The translations under genes were made by a program, and so were the position numbers. Below, piece by piece: positions 1-8,880 of a DNA stretch of 64,000 nt (within the stretch, counting starts at the first letter, position 1; every line of letters begins with the position of its first letter). The notes under the pieces were generated by a model that saw only the letters and a program-made list of their open reading frames with translations, was not told the DNA's origin and searched no databases. Location of the stretch: NCBI RefSeq assembly GCF_018785315.1, contig NZ_WQPN01000006.1, positions 62,001-126,000 on the forward strand. The letters are read 5' to 3'. Origin of the DNA: Clostridium sp. MCC353. Its GTDB lineage: Bacteria > Bacillota > Clostridia > Lachnospirales > Lachnospiraceae.

Positions 1-994
1 AACCGGACTGTCTCAAATCCATGTTCACATTCATGCGGATTCCCTGTTCCTGAGCCCATTGCAGCTTTTCAGCCATCAGGCCGTCAATCACCCTATTTCC
101 GGTTTCCGCGGCCAGAGTGGTCTCTTCTAACTCCTTCTGCATCTGTTTGATATAGGATTTTACCTGTGTGTTGTCATCCGCCATTTTTTGAATGGCCAGC
201 AAATGGTTCTTCATGTCATGCTGCAGACAGCGGAGTTTTGTTTCTATTTTTTCCCGTTCCATCAGGGCCTGATAGCGGTAATTCTGGAGGGACAGCATCA
301 CCTCCAGCTCCCGCCGCTTTCCCTCGGTCTTGGAAAAACGCTCCATCACAACCACCGCTGCCAGCACCAGCACCACCAGGGCATAGTAATAAATGCTCAT
401 TTCCGACAGGGCATGGAACGTGTTCTGGTAATCATACCGGAACTTCATGGACTGTTTCATATAGATGATCACCAGGGAAATGAACAGGTAGATGCCGATA
501 AAAAATGTATTGTTCTTTCTCTCCGAATTGAACTCACATTCCTTCCGCACAAGGCGCAGCATCAGGTAAAGAACTATAAATTGAACCAGATGGACAAAAA
601 TCACGTTAACAACGGAATTTGAAAAAACCGGCGTCTCTTCCGTCCTGAATTCAATAAAAGGTGACGCCATAAAAATATTGGTGAAATTGGTATAAATAAT
701 GGTGAGCAGCAGAACCAGATACAGTTTCTTTGCGATCTTTCCCTCCTTCAGCAGTACTAAATACAAAAAGGTGATGACACACCGGATCGCGAATCTGGCA
801 GCCACGGTTTCGACCTGGAGATAAGGCCACATATGTTCCGGCCAAACGGTGACTATCATCCCCAGCAGCACAAAAAAACCGGCGCATTTTTGGATAGCTC
901 CGGTCTTTTGGTCTTTCATAGGCCAGAAAAAATAGACCACGGAAAACATATCGTTAAACATTCTGAGCACAATCTTAACTACATCATGAGCCAT
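1..994 (-). CDS. Sensor histidine kinase, GHKL/AgrC-like, 3' end cut by window edge
   Basis: This is the membrane sensor partner of the adjoining response regulator. The reading frame is open for 331 codons and continues beyond the left edge, so the ATPase domain is not visible. The first 220 or so residues hold about six hydrophobic segments. A short coiled stretch follows, then the phosphoacceptor box LQHDMKNHLLAIQKM with His259. That box form is typical of the HPK10/GHKL kinases that pair with LytTR regulators. The ATG starts directly after the TAG stop of the regulator, so the two are translationally coupled. No agrB/agrD peptide genes are visible nearby, so the signal is unknown. The assignment to the kinase class is firm; the subfamily is inferred. 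Confidence 0.88.
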   Translation of the reverse strand, partial: MAHDVVKIVLRMFNDMFSVVYFFWPMKDQKTGAIQKCAGFFVLLGMIVTVWPEHMWPYLQVETVAARFAIRCVITFLYLVLLKEGKIAKKLYLVLLLTIIYTNFTNIFMASPFIEFRTEETPVFSNSVVNVIFVHLVQFIVLYLMLRLVRKECEFNSERKNNTFFIGIYLFISLVIIYMKQSMKFRYDYQNTFHALSEMSIYYYALVVLVLAAVVVMERFSKTEGKRRELEVMLSLQNYRYQALMEREKIETKLRCLQHDMKNHLLAIQKMADDNTQVKSYIKQMQKELEETTLAAETGNRVIDGLMAEKLQWAQEQGIRMNVNMDLRQSG

Positions 995-1708
995 CTATAC
1001 AGTCCCCCCCAGATATTCCGCCATTCCCTTCAAAAACTCCTTTTTCCGGTTCCTGCTGACAGGGATCTGTTCCCCATTATGAAGTGTTAAACTTTCGGCC
1101 GATACGGAGGCCACATATCTGAAAGAAACTAAAAACGCCACATGGCACCGTCCAAATCCCCAGCCCTTCAGTTCTTCTTCCAGGCCGGAAATCTTTCCAT
1201 GAAAACTTAACGCGCGGTCTTTCAGATGTAAAATCACTTTATGGTTCTGAACTTCTATATAATAAATGGACGCGGATCTGACCCGGTACACCTTCTGCCC
1301 TTCCCTGATGAGAAGCTCCTTCCCCCTGGCTTCTTTCAGTTTCTTTATGGCAGCGGTCACTTCAATTCTGAAATCCTCATACTGAACCGGCTTGGTCAGA
1401 AAGCTGAAGGCCCGCACCCGGTATCCTTCTATGGCGTACTGGGCCATGGAAGTGATAAAAATAATGCATACATCCTTTTTCTGCTCCCGGATTTTCTTCG
1501 CCGTCTCAATCCCGTCTAACTCTCCCATCTTTATGTCTAACAGCAGGATATCCAGCTTTTCAGGATAGTTTTCCAAAAGCTCCTCCCCGCTGTTAAAAAC
1601 GAAAATCTGCGCCTCTTCCCCTAATGAGGCGCAGAGTGTATCTATATAGCCGTTCAGGACTTCTGCGGCATCCTTTTCATCTTCACAAACAGCAAAACGA
1701 ATCCTCAT
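995..1708 (-). CDS. LytTR-family response regulator
   Basis: A 237-residue two-component response regulator. The receiver domain covers about residues 1-120, with the acidic pair Glu9/Asp10, the phosphoacceptor Asp58 in LDILLLDIK and the conserved Lys106 in SFLTKP. A LytTR DNA-binding domain follows at about residues 135-232 (VYRVRSASIYYIEVQNHKV opens it). It is the first gene of a two-gene operon and abuts the kinase gene without a gap. Three GTT-centred repeats 11 bp apart lie just upstream, which suggests autoregulation. Targets cannot be told from the window. Confidence 0.93.
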   Translation of the reverse strand: MRIRFAVCEDEKDAAEVLNGYIDTLCASLGEEAQIFVFNSGEELLENYPEKLDILLLDIKMGELDGIETAKKIREQKKDVCIIFITSMAQYAIEGYRVRAFSFLTKPVQYEDFRIEVTAAIKKLKEARGKELLIREGQKVYRVRSASIYYIEVQNHKVILHLKDRALSFHGKISGLEEELKGWGFGRCHVAFLVSFRYVASVSAESLTLHNGEQIPVSRNRKKEFLKGMAEYLGGTV

Positions 1709-1737
1709 TTCACCTTACCCCCTTTAGGGTTTATTTT

Positions 1738-1762
1738 AACGAAATTTTAACGGTTAAGCAAC
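1738..1762 (-). promoter_or_regulatory. Probable LytTR binding repeats upstream of the response regulator
   Basis: Read on the minus strand, GTT cores lie at 1760-1762, 1749-1751 and 1738-1740, exactly 11 bp apart (TAACAGTT, TAACCGTT, TTTCGTTA). LytTR proteins are known to bind direct repeats about one helical turn apart. A further TTAACAGTTTAA lies about 60 bp upstream. The assignment is from spacing and position only. Confidence 0.5.
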
Positions 1763-1896
1763 TGTTAATCGGAAGGACAAAAGATGGACGACGGAGCATG
1801 GTACAGGTTTGGATACTGCAATTAAACTGTTAATCTAATCCTTTTTGTGGTATGATACAAATAGTGAGTATCTGTTATTTGAGAGGAGGCGATTAC

Positions 1897-3531
1897 GTGA
1901 TTCAGAAGAAAAAATTGCCAATTGGTAATGATGAGTTCCGTGAGGTCCGGGAACTGGATTATTACTATGTAGATAAATCCCTGATGATTAAGGATTTCCT
2001 GGAAATGGGTGACAAGGTGGCTTTGATTGCCCGTCCGCGCCGGTTTGGAAAGTCCCTTAATATAACGATGCTGAAAGAATTTTTTGATATTATGGCTGAC
2101 AGCCGGCGGCTGTTTGAAGGTCTTGCTATTATGGAAACCCCCTATGCAGCGCGGATTAATTCCCTGCCAGTCATATATTTTACTTTTAAAAACTGCAGGG
2201 GCGCAACCGTGGAGGAGCTGATTTTTACTTTAAAGCGGGAGCTGCTGCGGGAGTATTTACGATATGCTGATGTTGTGGCAAAGCTGCCTGCAGAATCATT
2301 TGACAGAGAGAATTTTTTTGATATTTTAGATACATTAAAAGATAAGAAATCTTCCTATATTTATCTGACAAACTGCCTGGTTGATTTAACGCGCACGGTA
2401 GAAGCCTGTTTTAGAGAAAAACCAATCCTCCTCATTGACGAATATGACCAGCCAATCATGAGCAGTTACGAATACGGCTATCACGATGAACTGGGGGCAT
2501 TTTTCTCTACTTTTTACGGTGCAGCTATGAAGGGAAACCCATTCTTGAAGCAGGCACTGCTCACAGGTATTCAGCGAGTGGCAAAAGAGAGTATTTTTTC
2601 TCAGTTGAACAATCCACAGATTTATACTGTAATTGATCGTGAGTATGCACCATATTTTGGAATGACGCCATTGGAGGTGGATCAGCTCTTACAAGAATAT
2701 GGATTGGAGCTAACCGATGAAGTACAGAAGATGTATAATGGCTATCAGATTGGCGGATTTGAAATGTACAATCCATGGTCCATTCTGAATTATGCAAAAA
2801 GGGGCTGCCTGGGAAACTATTGGGTAAGGACATCTTCGAACTTTCTTGTGCGCAAAGCTCTGTCACATGCAGATAAAAACTTTTGGGACCGGTTTGACGA
2901 ACTGGCCGCGGGGAAGTCAACTACAGTCTGGCTGACATTGGATACTTCTTTTGTGGAGCGTGAGAGCAACTACAGCCTGTGGGGGCTTTTGGCTAATGCC
3001 GGATATATTACCATCGTTAAACGGATTGATTTTAATTCAGCAGTTGTACGCATACCGAATGAAGAGGTAATGGCAGAATTTCAGATGTTGGTTACAGAGA
3101 TAGCAGGAATTGATGGGCAGGACTTGAGACAGATGCTGTCCTGCCTGCTGCAGGGAAAGATGGACACATTCTTTTCTTTGTATAAAGATATCGTTATTTC
3201 CTGCACCAGTTATATGGATGCCAGAGAGAACGCTTATCATATGCTGTTTTTGGGAATGTGTATAACACTCCGTGGTAATTACGAAGTGACCAGTAACCTT
3301 GAAGCCGGGTATGGCCGCAGCGATATCACTCTGCGTGCATTAATTCCGAAAAAGCCGAATATAATCGTTGAATTTAAACAGGGTCCGGATATTGAAAATT
3401 TGGCAGAACAGGCTTTAGAGCAGATTATTGAGCAGAAATACTACTGTGGATTGAAAGGAACAACAATCTGCGTCGGCCTGGCCCATGATAAGAAAAAGTG
3501 TCAGCTTACGTATAAGAAACTTGATCTTTAA
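1897..3531 (+). CDS. AAA-ATPase-like / PD-(D/E)XK nuclease superfamily protein (DUF1703 group)
   Basis: A 544-residue protein of the large family that joins an N-terminal AAA-ATPase-like domain to a C-terminal PD-(D/E)XK nuclease-fold domain. Seen: YYYVDKSLMI, the P-loop variant RPRRFGKS, a Walker B-like ILLIDEYDQP, and a C-terminal block DITLRA...IIVEFKQG that fits the D...ExK nuclease core. The chosen start is GTG at 1897, because GAGGAGG lies 8 nt before it; an upstream in-frame ATG at 1852 has no such site and would lie in the promoter area. Members are common and often multi-copy in gut anaerobes, but the biological role is unknown. A paralogue is at 15178-16872. Confidence 0.87.
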   Translation: MIQKKKLPIGNDEFREVRELDYYYVDKSLMIKDFLEMGDKVALIARPRRFGKSLNITMLKEFFDIMADSRRLFEGLAIMETPYAARINSLPVIYFTFKNCRGATVEELIFTLKRELLREYLRYADVVAKLPAESFDRENFFDILDTLKDKKSSYIYLTNCLVDLTRTVEACFREKPILLIDEYDQPIMSSYEYGYHDELGAFFSTFYGAAMKGNPFLKQALLTGIQRVAKESIFSQLNNPQIYTVIDREYAPYFGMTPLEVDQLLQEYGLELTDEVQKMYNGYQIGGFEMYNPWSILNYAKRGCLGNYWVRTSSNFLVRKALSHADKNFWDRFDELAAGKSTTVWLTLDTSFVERESNYSLWGLLANAGYITIVKRIDFNSAVVRIPNEEVMAEFQMLVTEIAGIDGQDLRQMLSCLLQGKMDTFFSLYKDIVISCTSYMDARENAYHMLFLGMCITLRGNYEVTSNLEAGYGRSDITLRALIPKKPNIIVEFKQGPDIENLAEQALEQIIEQKYYCGLKGTTICVGLAHDKKKCQLTYKKLDL

Positions 3532-3552
3532 AATAATTCATCTTCCCATAAA

Positions 3553-3614
3553 TGCAGGAAATGCGAACACATTTTTAATGTGAACACATTTTAAATGTGC
3601 CCGCATTTCCTGCA
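3553..3614. terminator. Hairpin between convergent genes
   Basis: A perfect 13-bp stem pairs TGCAGGAAATGCG (3553-3565) with 3602-3614, and an inner ACACATTT/AAATGTG stem extends it. It lies between the ends of a plus-strand and a minus-strand gene, as expected of a bidirectional terminator. There is no clear U tract. Confidence 0.6.
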
Positions 3615-3678
3615 TCGACAACTTTTATATGCATTTCATGTAATTTACCTCAGGAATCAGTTCTATCAATCCACACAA

Positions 3679-5955
3679 TCATTTCTCCAATTTCCAAACA
3701 TCCCTGTTATACTCCTCAATCGTCCTGTCGGAAGAGAAGAATCCCGCCTTGCTGATATTAACCATCATTTTCCCAGCCCACTCCATCCGGTTTTCATAAT
3801 CCCGGAAAGCAGTTTCCTTGGCTTCACAGTAGGCGTCGAAATCCGGGAATGTCATAAACCAGTCTTTTGTGAGCAGTTCATGATAGAGATTTTCCAGATT
3901 CTCCTTGCAGCCAACGGCCATCATTTCCTCTCCTACGATGAAGTCCACAGCTTCTTTAATCGCCGGATTCTTGTCATAATAATCCTTGGAGCAGTAAGTT
4001 TCCGCTTTATACCGTTCAATTACCGTCTCGCTGGAATCTCCGAAAATGTAGATATTATCATCTCCCACCAAACGATGGATTTCCATATTGGCTCCATCTT
4101 CCGTTCCCAGCGTCACCGCGCCGTTCAGCATGAATTTCATATTGCCTGTGCCGCTGGCTTCTTTGGAGGCCAGGGAAATCTGCTCCGAGATATCACAGGC
4201 CGGAATCAGTTTTTCCGCCAGGGTGACATTGTAATTGCTGACCATAACCACATTCAGATATGGTTTCACTTCCGGGTCCTGGTCGATGATCTGCTGTAAG
4301 CAGAGAATCATATGGATAATGTCTTTGGCAACCGTATAAGCAGGCGCCGCCTTAGCGCCAAATATGGCGGTAATCGGTGTTTTCGGCTTTTTCCCCGCCT
4401 TGATCTCCAGATATTTGTGCACCAGATACAGAGCGTTCATCTGCTGTCTCTTGTATTCATGAAGGCGTTTGATCTGGATGTCAAAAATGGAGGCAGGGTT
4501 GAGTTCCAGGTTTTGGGTCTGTTTCAGATATTCTGCCAGTTCCGCTTTCTTTCCGTCTTTTATCTCCAGAAGCCTGGTGAGAACCTGTTTGTTTTCCTTC
4601 AGTTCTTCGCTGCCCAATTTTTCCAGCTCTAAAGCATCCTTTTTATATCCGTCCCCGATCAGGGAGGTGATCAGTTCCGTTAATTCCGGGTTGCAGTGCA
4701 TCAGCCATCTTCGGAAGGTGATTCCATTGGTTTTATTATTGAATTTCTCAGGATAAATGGCATAGAAATTATTCAGTTCCGTCTCTTTTAATATATCCGT
4801 ATGAAGGGCGGCAACTCCATTTACGCTGAAACCGTAGTGGATATCAATATGGGCCATGTGAACCCGCTCGCTTTTATCAATGATATATACGGACGGATCA
4901 TCGAATTTCCTGCGGACTTTATCGTCCAGTACTTCCATGATGGGAATCAGCTGGGGCACGGTTTCTTTGAAATAATCCATGGGCCATTTTTCCAGTGCCT
5001 CCGCCAGAATGGTGTGGTTGGTATATGCGCAGGTCTTGCTGACGATCTCAATGGCGTCGTCCATCTCCATTCCGTGTTCAGTGGTGAGGAGGCGGATCAA
5101 TTCCGGAATGATCATGGTTGGATGGGTGTCGTTGATCTGGATCACGGCATAATCCGGCAGGTCGTAAAGATCAGATCCCTTGGCCCGGGCTTCGTCGAGA
5201 ATCAGCCTGGCTCCATTGCTGACCATGAAATACTGCTGGTAAATGCGGAGGACCTGACCGGCCCTGTCGCTGTCGTCGGGATAGAGGAACAGGGTCAGAT
5301 TCTTTTCGATATCCGTTTTGTCGAATTCGATGCCATTTTCCACCAGGGATTCATCCACTGTCTCCACATCGAACAAATGGAGCTTGTTGGTGCGGTTGTT
5401 ATAGCCGGTCACTTCGATGTCGTACATTCTGGATGTGAGGGTGAAATTTTTATATGGAATCCGATAGGCAACATCTGTTTTCGTCAGCCAGGATGTATTG
5501 GTGATCCATGGATTGGGCTGTTCATCCTGCTTGTTGTCCTTAAAATACTGTTTGAACAGGCCGAAATGGTAATTCAGGCCCACACCGTCCCCATTGAGGC
5601 CCAAAGTCGCGATGGAATCCAGAAAGCAGGCGGCCAGACGGCCCAGGCCCCCGTTTCCAAGGGACGGCTCCGGCTCCACTTCCTCTACGGCGCTCAGGGA
5701 TTTTCCATGGGCGGCCAGAAGTGATTTCACATCATCGTAAATTCCAAGATTGATCATGTTGTTGGAAAGCAGTTTTCCGATGAGGAATTCGGCAGAAATG
5801 TAGTAAAGCTTTTTCTTACCCGCATTGGTTTCTTTTTTTCCTGCCATATTCTGTACGATGGTGAGAAGTCCTGTGTACAGTTCTTCATTGGTGCAGGATT
5901 CCAGTTCTTTGCCGCAAATGTCTTTGAGCATCTTTTCTAATTCATTTCTATTCAT
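3679..5955 (-). CDS. glgP: Glycogen/starch phosphorylase
   Basis: A 758-residue glycosyltransferase family 35 enzyme that releases glucose 1-phosphate from glycogen or maltodextrin by phosphorolysis in the cytoplasm. Seen: the N-terminal signature [14 protein letters not shown] and the pyridoxal-phosphate lysine motif [10 protein letters not shown] followed by [11 protein letters not shown]. The length fits the bacterial family. AAAGGAAG lies just before the ATG. It is monocistronic, bounded by a hairpin downstream and by the divergent AraC gene upstream. A TATAAT -10 box lies in the shared upstream region on the minus strand (around 6018-6023). It complements MalQ and the alpha-glucosidase further along the window. 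Confidence 0.97.
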   Translation of the reverse strand: MNRNELEKMLKDICGKELESCTNEELYTGLLTIVQNMAGKKETNAGKKKLYYISAEFLIGKLLSNNMINLGIYDDVKSLLAAHGKSLSAVEEVEPEPSLGNGGLGRLAACFLDSIATLGLNGDGVGLNYHFGLFKQYFKDNKQDEQPNPWITNTSWLTKTDVAYRIPYKNFTLTSRMYDIEVTGYNNRTNKLHLFDVETVDESLVENGIEFDKTDIEKNLTLFLYPDDSDRAGQVLRIYQQYFMVSNGARLILDEARAKGSDLYDLPDYAVIQINDTHPTMIIPELIRLLTTEHGMEMDDAIEIVSKTCAYTNHTILAEALEKWPMDYFKETVPQLIPIMEVLDDKVRRKFDDPSVYIIDKSERVHMAHIDIHYGFSVNGVAALHTDILKETELNNFYAIYPEKFNNKTNGITFRRWLMHCNPELTELITSLIGDGYKKDALELEKLGSEELKENKQVLTRLLEIKDGKKAELAEYLKQTQNLELNPASIFDIQIKRLHEYKRQQMNALYLVHKYLEIKAGKKPKTPITAIFGAKAAPAYTVAKDIIHMILCLQQIIDQDPEVKPYLNVVMVSNYNVTLAEKLIPACDISEQISLASKEASGTGNMKFMLNGAVTLGTEDGANMEIHRLVGDDNIYIFGDSSETVIERYKAETYCSKDYYDKNPAIKEAVDFIVGEEMMAVGCKENLENLYHELLTKDWFMTFPDFDAYCEAKETAFRDYENRMEWAGKMMVNISKAGFFSSDRTIEEYNRDVWKLEK

Positions 5956-6079
5956 AGTGTGATCTTCCTTTCATGATTGGAGCGGTTTGTGGCTGTCTGT
6001 CAGACAACGGCCTTGGCTGTTATTATAGATTACATTTTGTACTTTTATCTGTATTTTAAAATAATCACTCCATTTTTTC

Positions 6080-6109
6080 TTGCATAATCATGTTTTATTA
6101 TTGTACAAT
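6080..6109 (+). promoter_or_regulatory. Promoter of the AraC-type gene
   Basis: TTGCAT (6080-6085), an 18-bp spacer and TACAAT (6104-6109) precede the gene. The box overlaps an upstream in-frame ATG at 6090, which argues that translation starts downstream of it. Confidence 0.55.
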
Positions 6110-6134
6110 ACTATCAATTAATAGAAAGGCAGGA

Positions 6135-7031
6135 ATGGACATGAAGATACCGGAACGGGAACATTACAGAGACTATCATGAGGTAAAGGAACACGCTGGG
6201 AAAGAGTTTCCTTTTAATATCTATCCCTGCTCCATTCCCCTGGACTTTCCCCAGGTGGGGGTGCACTGGCATGAGGAACTGGAAATCATTGCGGTGAAAA
6301 AGGGATGCGCCGCAATCACCGTGGATACGGTGTTCTATGAGGTTTGGGAGGGGGAGGCCATTGTGGTATTTCCGGGCCAGCTCCATGGAATCGGACAAAA
6401 GAACGCTCAAACGGTGGAGTATGAAAATATTATATTTCTCCCCCACATGCTTGAATCGGGAAACCAGGACCTCTGCACACAGGAATTTCTGATGCCGCTG
6501 ATGGAAGAAACAGCCTGCCGCCCTCTCCATATAAAAAGGGATTTGACCGGATATAAGAAATTTTCAGAATTCATCAGCCAATTGGACGATCTGGGCAGGG
6601 ACCGGCCTTTTGGATACCAACTGGCTGTAAAAGGGCTTTTGTTCCAGTTTTTATATCTGATATTCAGGGGAAATTATTGGAAACCGGCGGAAAAACCTAA
6701 GAAATCCCGGGAACGTATGAAACAGCTTTTGGGATATATCGAAGACCATTACGGAGAAAAGATCACCATAGAAGACGCGGCGGCCATGTGCTATTACAGC
6801 AATTCTCATTTCATGAAATACTTTAAACAGTATATGGGGATGCCTTTCACAGAATATCTAAATGACTACCGTATGATCCAGGCCGGACGCCTGCTTTTGG
6901 CATCGGAAGAACCGGTGACGGCGGTAGCGCAGAAATGCGGATTTGATAATATCTCTTATTTTAACAGGCTGTTCCGGCAGAAATATCAGACGGCGCCGGG
7001 GAAATACCGTAAAAATAATGGGGGGAGGTAG
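6135..7031 (+). CDS. AraC-family transcriptional regulator with cupin sensor domain
   Basis: A 298-residue regulator. The first 120 residues form a cupin-like ligand domain (HWHEELEIIAVKKG is its His-containing strand), and the last 100 carry the two helix-turn-helix motifs of the AraC family (ITIEDAAAMCYYSNSHFMKYFK and a second ending in FDNISYFNRLFRQKY). ATG 6135 follows a purine-rich AAAGGCAGGA stretch; ATG 6141 is an equally possible start. It is divergent from glgP, so control of glycogen or sugar use is a reasonable guess, but no ligand can be read from the sequence. Confidence 0.9.
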   Translation: MDMKIPEREHYRDYHEVKEHAGKEFPFNIYPCSIPLDFPQVGVHWHEELEIIAVKKGCAAITVDTVFYEVWEGEAIVVFPGQLHGIGQKNAQTVEYENIIFLPHMLESGNQDLCTQEFLMPLMEETACRPLHIKRDLTGYKKFSEFISQLDDLGRDRPFGYQLAVKGLLFQFLYLIFRGNYWKPAEKPKKSRERMKQLLGYIEDHYGEKITIEDAAAMCYYSNSHFMKYFKQYMGMPFTEYLNDYRMIQAGRLLLASEEPVTAVAQKCGFDNISYFNRLFRQKYQTAPGKYRKNNGGR

Positions 7032-7347
7032 AAAAAATGCAGCGGAGGGCGGCAGAAGGACTTGCCCGGGCTTTGTTCCAGGCCCTGTCCCCTCATATAG
7101 CCTCCCATATTCCGGATTCGGACATAAGAAATTGTAAGCGTGCAGAATTTTTCTAAAAGCCTTCGGGAAAGACCGCAACTCACTTCGTTCAAACAAGCGG
7201 CTCTTTCCCTCAGAACGAAAAATCCTACGCGCTAACAGTTTCTAATGTCCTGCATAGTCATATGGGAGGCTATATGAGGGGACAGGGCCTGGAACAAAGC
7301 CCGGGCAAGTCCTTCTGCCGCCCTCCGCTGCACTTTTTCCCGCTACC
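7027..7347. repeat. Approximately 320-bp hairpin element with perfect 73-bp inverted arms
   Basis: Positions 7038-7110 are the exact reverse complement of 7260-7332, 73 of 73 bases. The pairing goes on outward through an A/T run to GGTAG (7027-7031) and CTACC (7343-7347), and inward imperfectly through about 45 bp per side to an inner stem GGGAAAGACCGC/GCGGCTCTTTCCC (7165-7176 with 7197-7209). The loop is about 20 nt. The two ends contain the TAG stop codons of the flanking convergent genes. No open reading frame of its own is convincing. It could be a terminator, a MITE-like element or a structured RNA gene. Confidence 0.9.
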
Positions 7348-7744
7348 CACGAAGTATTACCAATGGATTTTGTTTTTTAATTTCCTGGAACAGGCAGTCT
7401 TTGTCGTATACGGAACAGATCATTTCTTTTCCATTCCCTTTAATTACAATACGGTCCAGGGATGCGGCGCTGGAGGCGATTGGGTTGTGGGTTTGGCTGA
7501 CTTCTGTAATATCTCTGATTTTGATTGAATCTTTGCCAAAACCAAAGGCAAGAGTAAGTACGCCGTCGTTGATTTCTACATAATTCCGGACAATAATCGG
7601 GAGAAAAACCACGTTAAAAACCAGGGCTCCGATCATTAAAGCAATGATGCTGTCACGGGAAAATAGAAGTTCGTAGAGCATTAACAGATTGCCTCCGATA
7701 AAGATCAGCCAGAACCAGGCTGCTATTTTACCTTTTAGTCTCAT
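7343..7744 (-). CDS. Small membrane protein with bacterial PH domain (PF06713-like)
   Basis: A 133-residue protein with two predicted transmembrane helices near residues 10-27 and 34-52, then a soluble region resembling the bacterial PH domain family once called DUF1200 (SSAASLDRIVIKG, then a Tyr-Asp-Lys-Asp segment). The ATG overlaps the stop of the upstream LacI gene by 4 nt, so the pair is coupled. Function is unknown; family members sit at the membrane. Its stop codon lies in the end of the large hairpin element. Confidence 0.72.
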   Translation of the reverse strand: MRLKGKIAAWFWLIFIGGNLLMLYELLFSRDSIIALMIGALVFNVVFLPIIVRNYVEINDGVLTLAFGFGKDSIKIRDITEVSQTHNPIASSAASLDRIVIKGNGKEMICSVYDKDCLFQEIKKQNPLVILRG

Positions 7745-8787
7745 CTCTTACCTCCTGTCATAACTGCTGCTGTGGATTCTCCTGTTACCAGTTGGGCTTC
7801 AAATACGATCTGCTTATTTACACACCGTCCGTCCATCAGGTCAAACAGCAGTTCCACAGATTCCAGCGCCATTTGGTCGCAAGGCTGTTTCATGGTAGTG
7901 AGGGACGGGCAGTAATATTCTGCCATCTCGATCCCGTCAAATCCGGCTACGGAAATGTCTCCGGGGATCATTTTTCCCGCATCAGCCAGGGCCCGGCAGA
8001 CGCCGAAAGCGGTGACGTCAGAAATGGCAAAAATCGCAGTGGCACCAGCTCCTGATTCCAAAAAGCGCTTGGCGGCGCTGTATCCGCCGGACATGGAATA
8101 CGCGTCCGTTTCCGCATCCTGATGGATCACCAGCTCTTCGCGGTATGGAATATTGTGATCCGCCAAAGCTTTTTTATACCCGGCCAGCCTCATTTTGCCG
8201 ACAGCAGTATCTTCTTTTCTGGCGGCAGCTATGGCGATCCGGCGGTGGCCCTGGCTGATTAAGTGGGAAACCATCTCATACGACGCGTTTACATCATCAA
8301 TGGAAACAGAGGAATACAAAGTTTTATCGATATCCGGGTTCAGGCGGCAGGCGCACATGACAAACGGGGCTTTCAGACTTTTCAGCTTTTCTTCTTCATG
8401 ATCCGCTTTCCCGCCTAAAAAGATCATGCCGCCGGGCTTTTTCTCCTTTTCCAGCCGGAGAGCCGCTGTCACCTCGTCTTCCTCCTCATCCACATGATGG
8501 ATCAGAATGCTGTATTTATATCTCACGATCCTGTTTTCAAAAATTTTAATCATCCGGTTAAAAAATGGATTCGTAATCCCCTTCATCAAAACAACAATCA
8601 TTTTCGATTCCACACGCTTTAAATTCCTGGCGCTGTTATTGGGGATGTAATTCTGTTCTTCGATCACCCGCATGATCTTTTTCTTGGTTTCCGCATTGAT
8701 ATCCGGGTGATTGTTGATGGCCCGGGACACGGTGCTGATTCCCACTCCGCAGAGTTTTGCCACTTCTTTGATTGTAATCTGATCCAT
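7741..8787 (-). CDS. LacI-family transcriptional regulator
   Basis: A 348-residue repressor. The N-terminal helix-turn-helix occupies residues 4-24 (TIKEVAKLCGVGISTVSRAI), followed by the hinge helix and a periplasmic-binding-protein-like sensor domain ending in SVAGFDGIEMAEYY and LTTMKQPCDQMA. It is followed by the overlapping PH-domain gene. It is transcribed in the same direction as the flavoprotein operon upstream but has its own 93-bp leader. The target operon is not evident. Confidence 0.93.
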   Translation of the reverse strand: MDQITIKEVAKLCGVGISTVSRAINNHPDINAETKKKIMRVIEEQNYIPNNSARNLKRVESKMIVVLMKGITNPFFNRMIKIFENRIVRYKYSILIHHVDEEEDEVTAALRLEKEKKPGGMIFLGGKADHEEEKLKSLKAPFVMCACRLNPDIDKTLYSSVSIDDVNASYEMVSHLISQGHRRIAIAAARKEDTAVGKMRLAGYKKALADHNIPYREELVIHQDAETDAYSMSGGYSAAKRFLESGAGATAIFAISDVTAFGVCRALADAGKMIPGDISVAGFDGIEMAEYYCPSLTTMKQPCDQMALESVELLFDLMDGRCVNKQIVFEAQLVTGESTAAVMTGGKR

Positions 8788-8880
8788 GTTGAACCGCCTT
8801 CCCTGTTTTTCATTTGAAACCGCCGTCTTATGCGGCTACCTCAAATTATAACAGGCAGACAGTTCATACCGCAAGACCAA

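Noticed and set aside
1-1708. Agr-type quorum-sensing locus
   Set aside because: The regulator and kinase fit, but no agrB or agrD-like peptide gene is visible in the window.
4801-5724. Long plus-strand frame of 307 codons
   Set aside because: It is entirely antisense to glgP, has no ribosome site and no family features; it reflects codon bias of the real gene.
6986-7528. Two short proteins sharing one sequence on opposite strands
   Set aside because: They arise only because both read the arms of the same inverted repeat; neither has a ribosome site.
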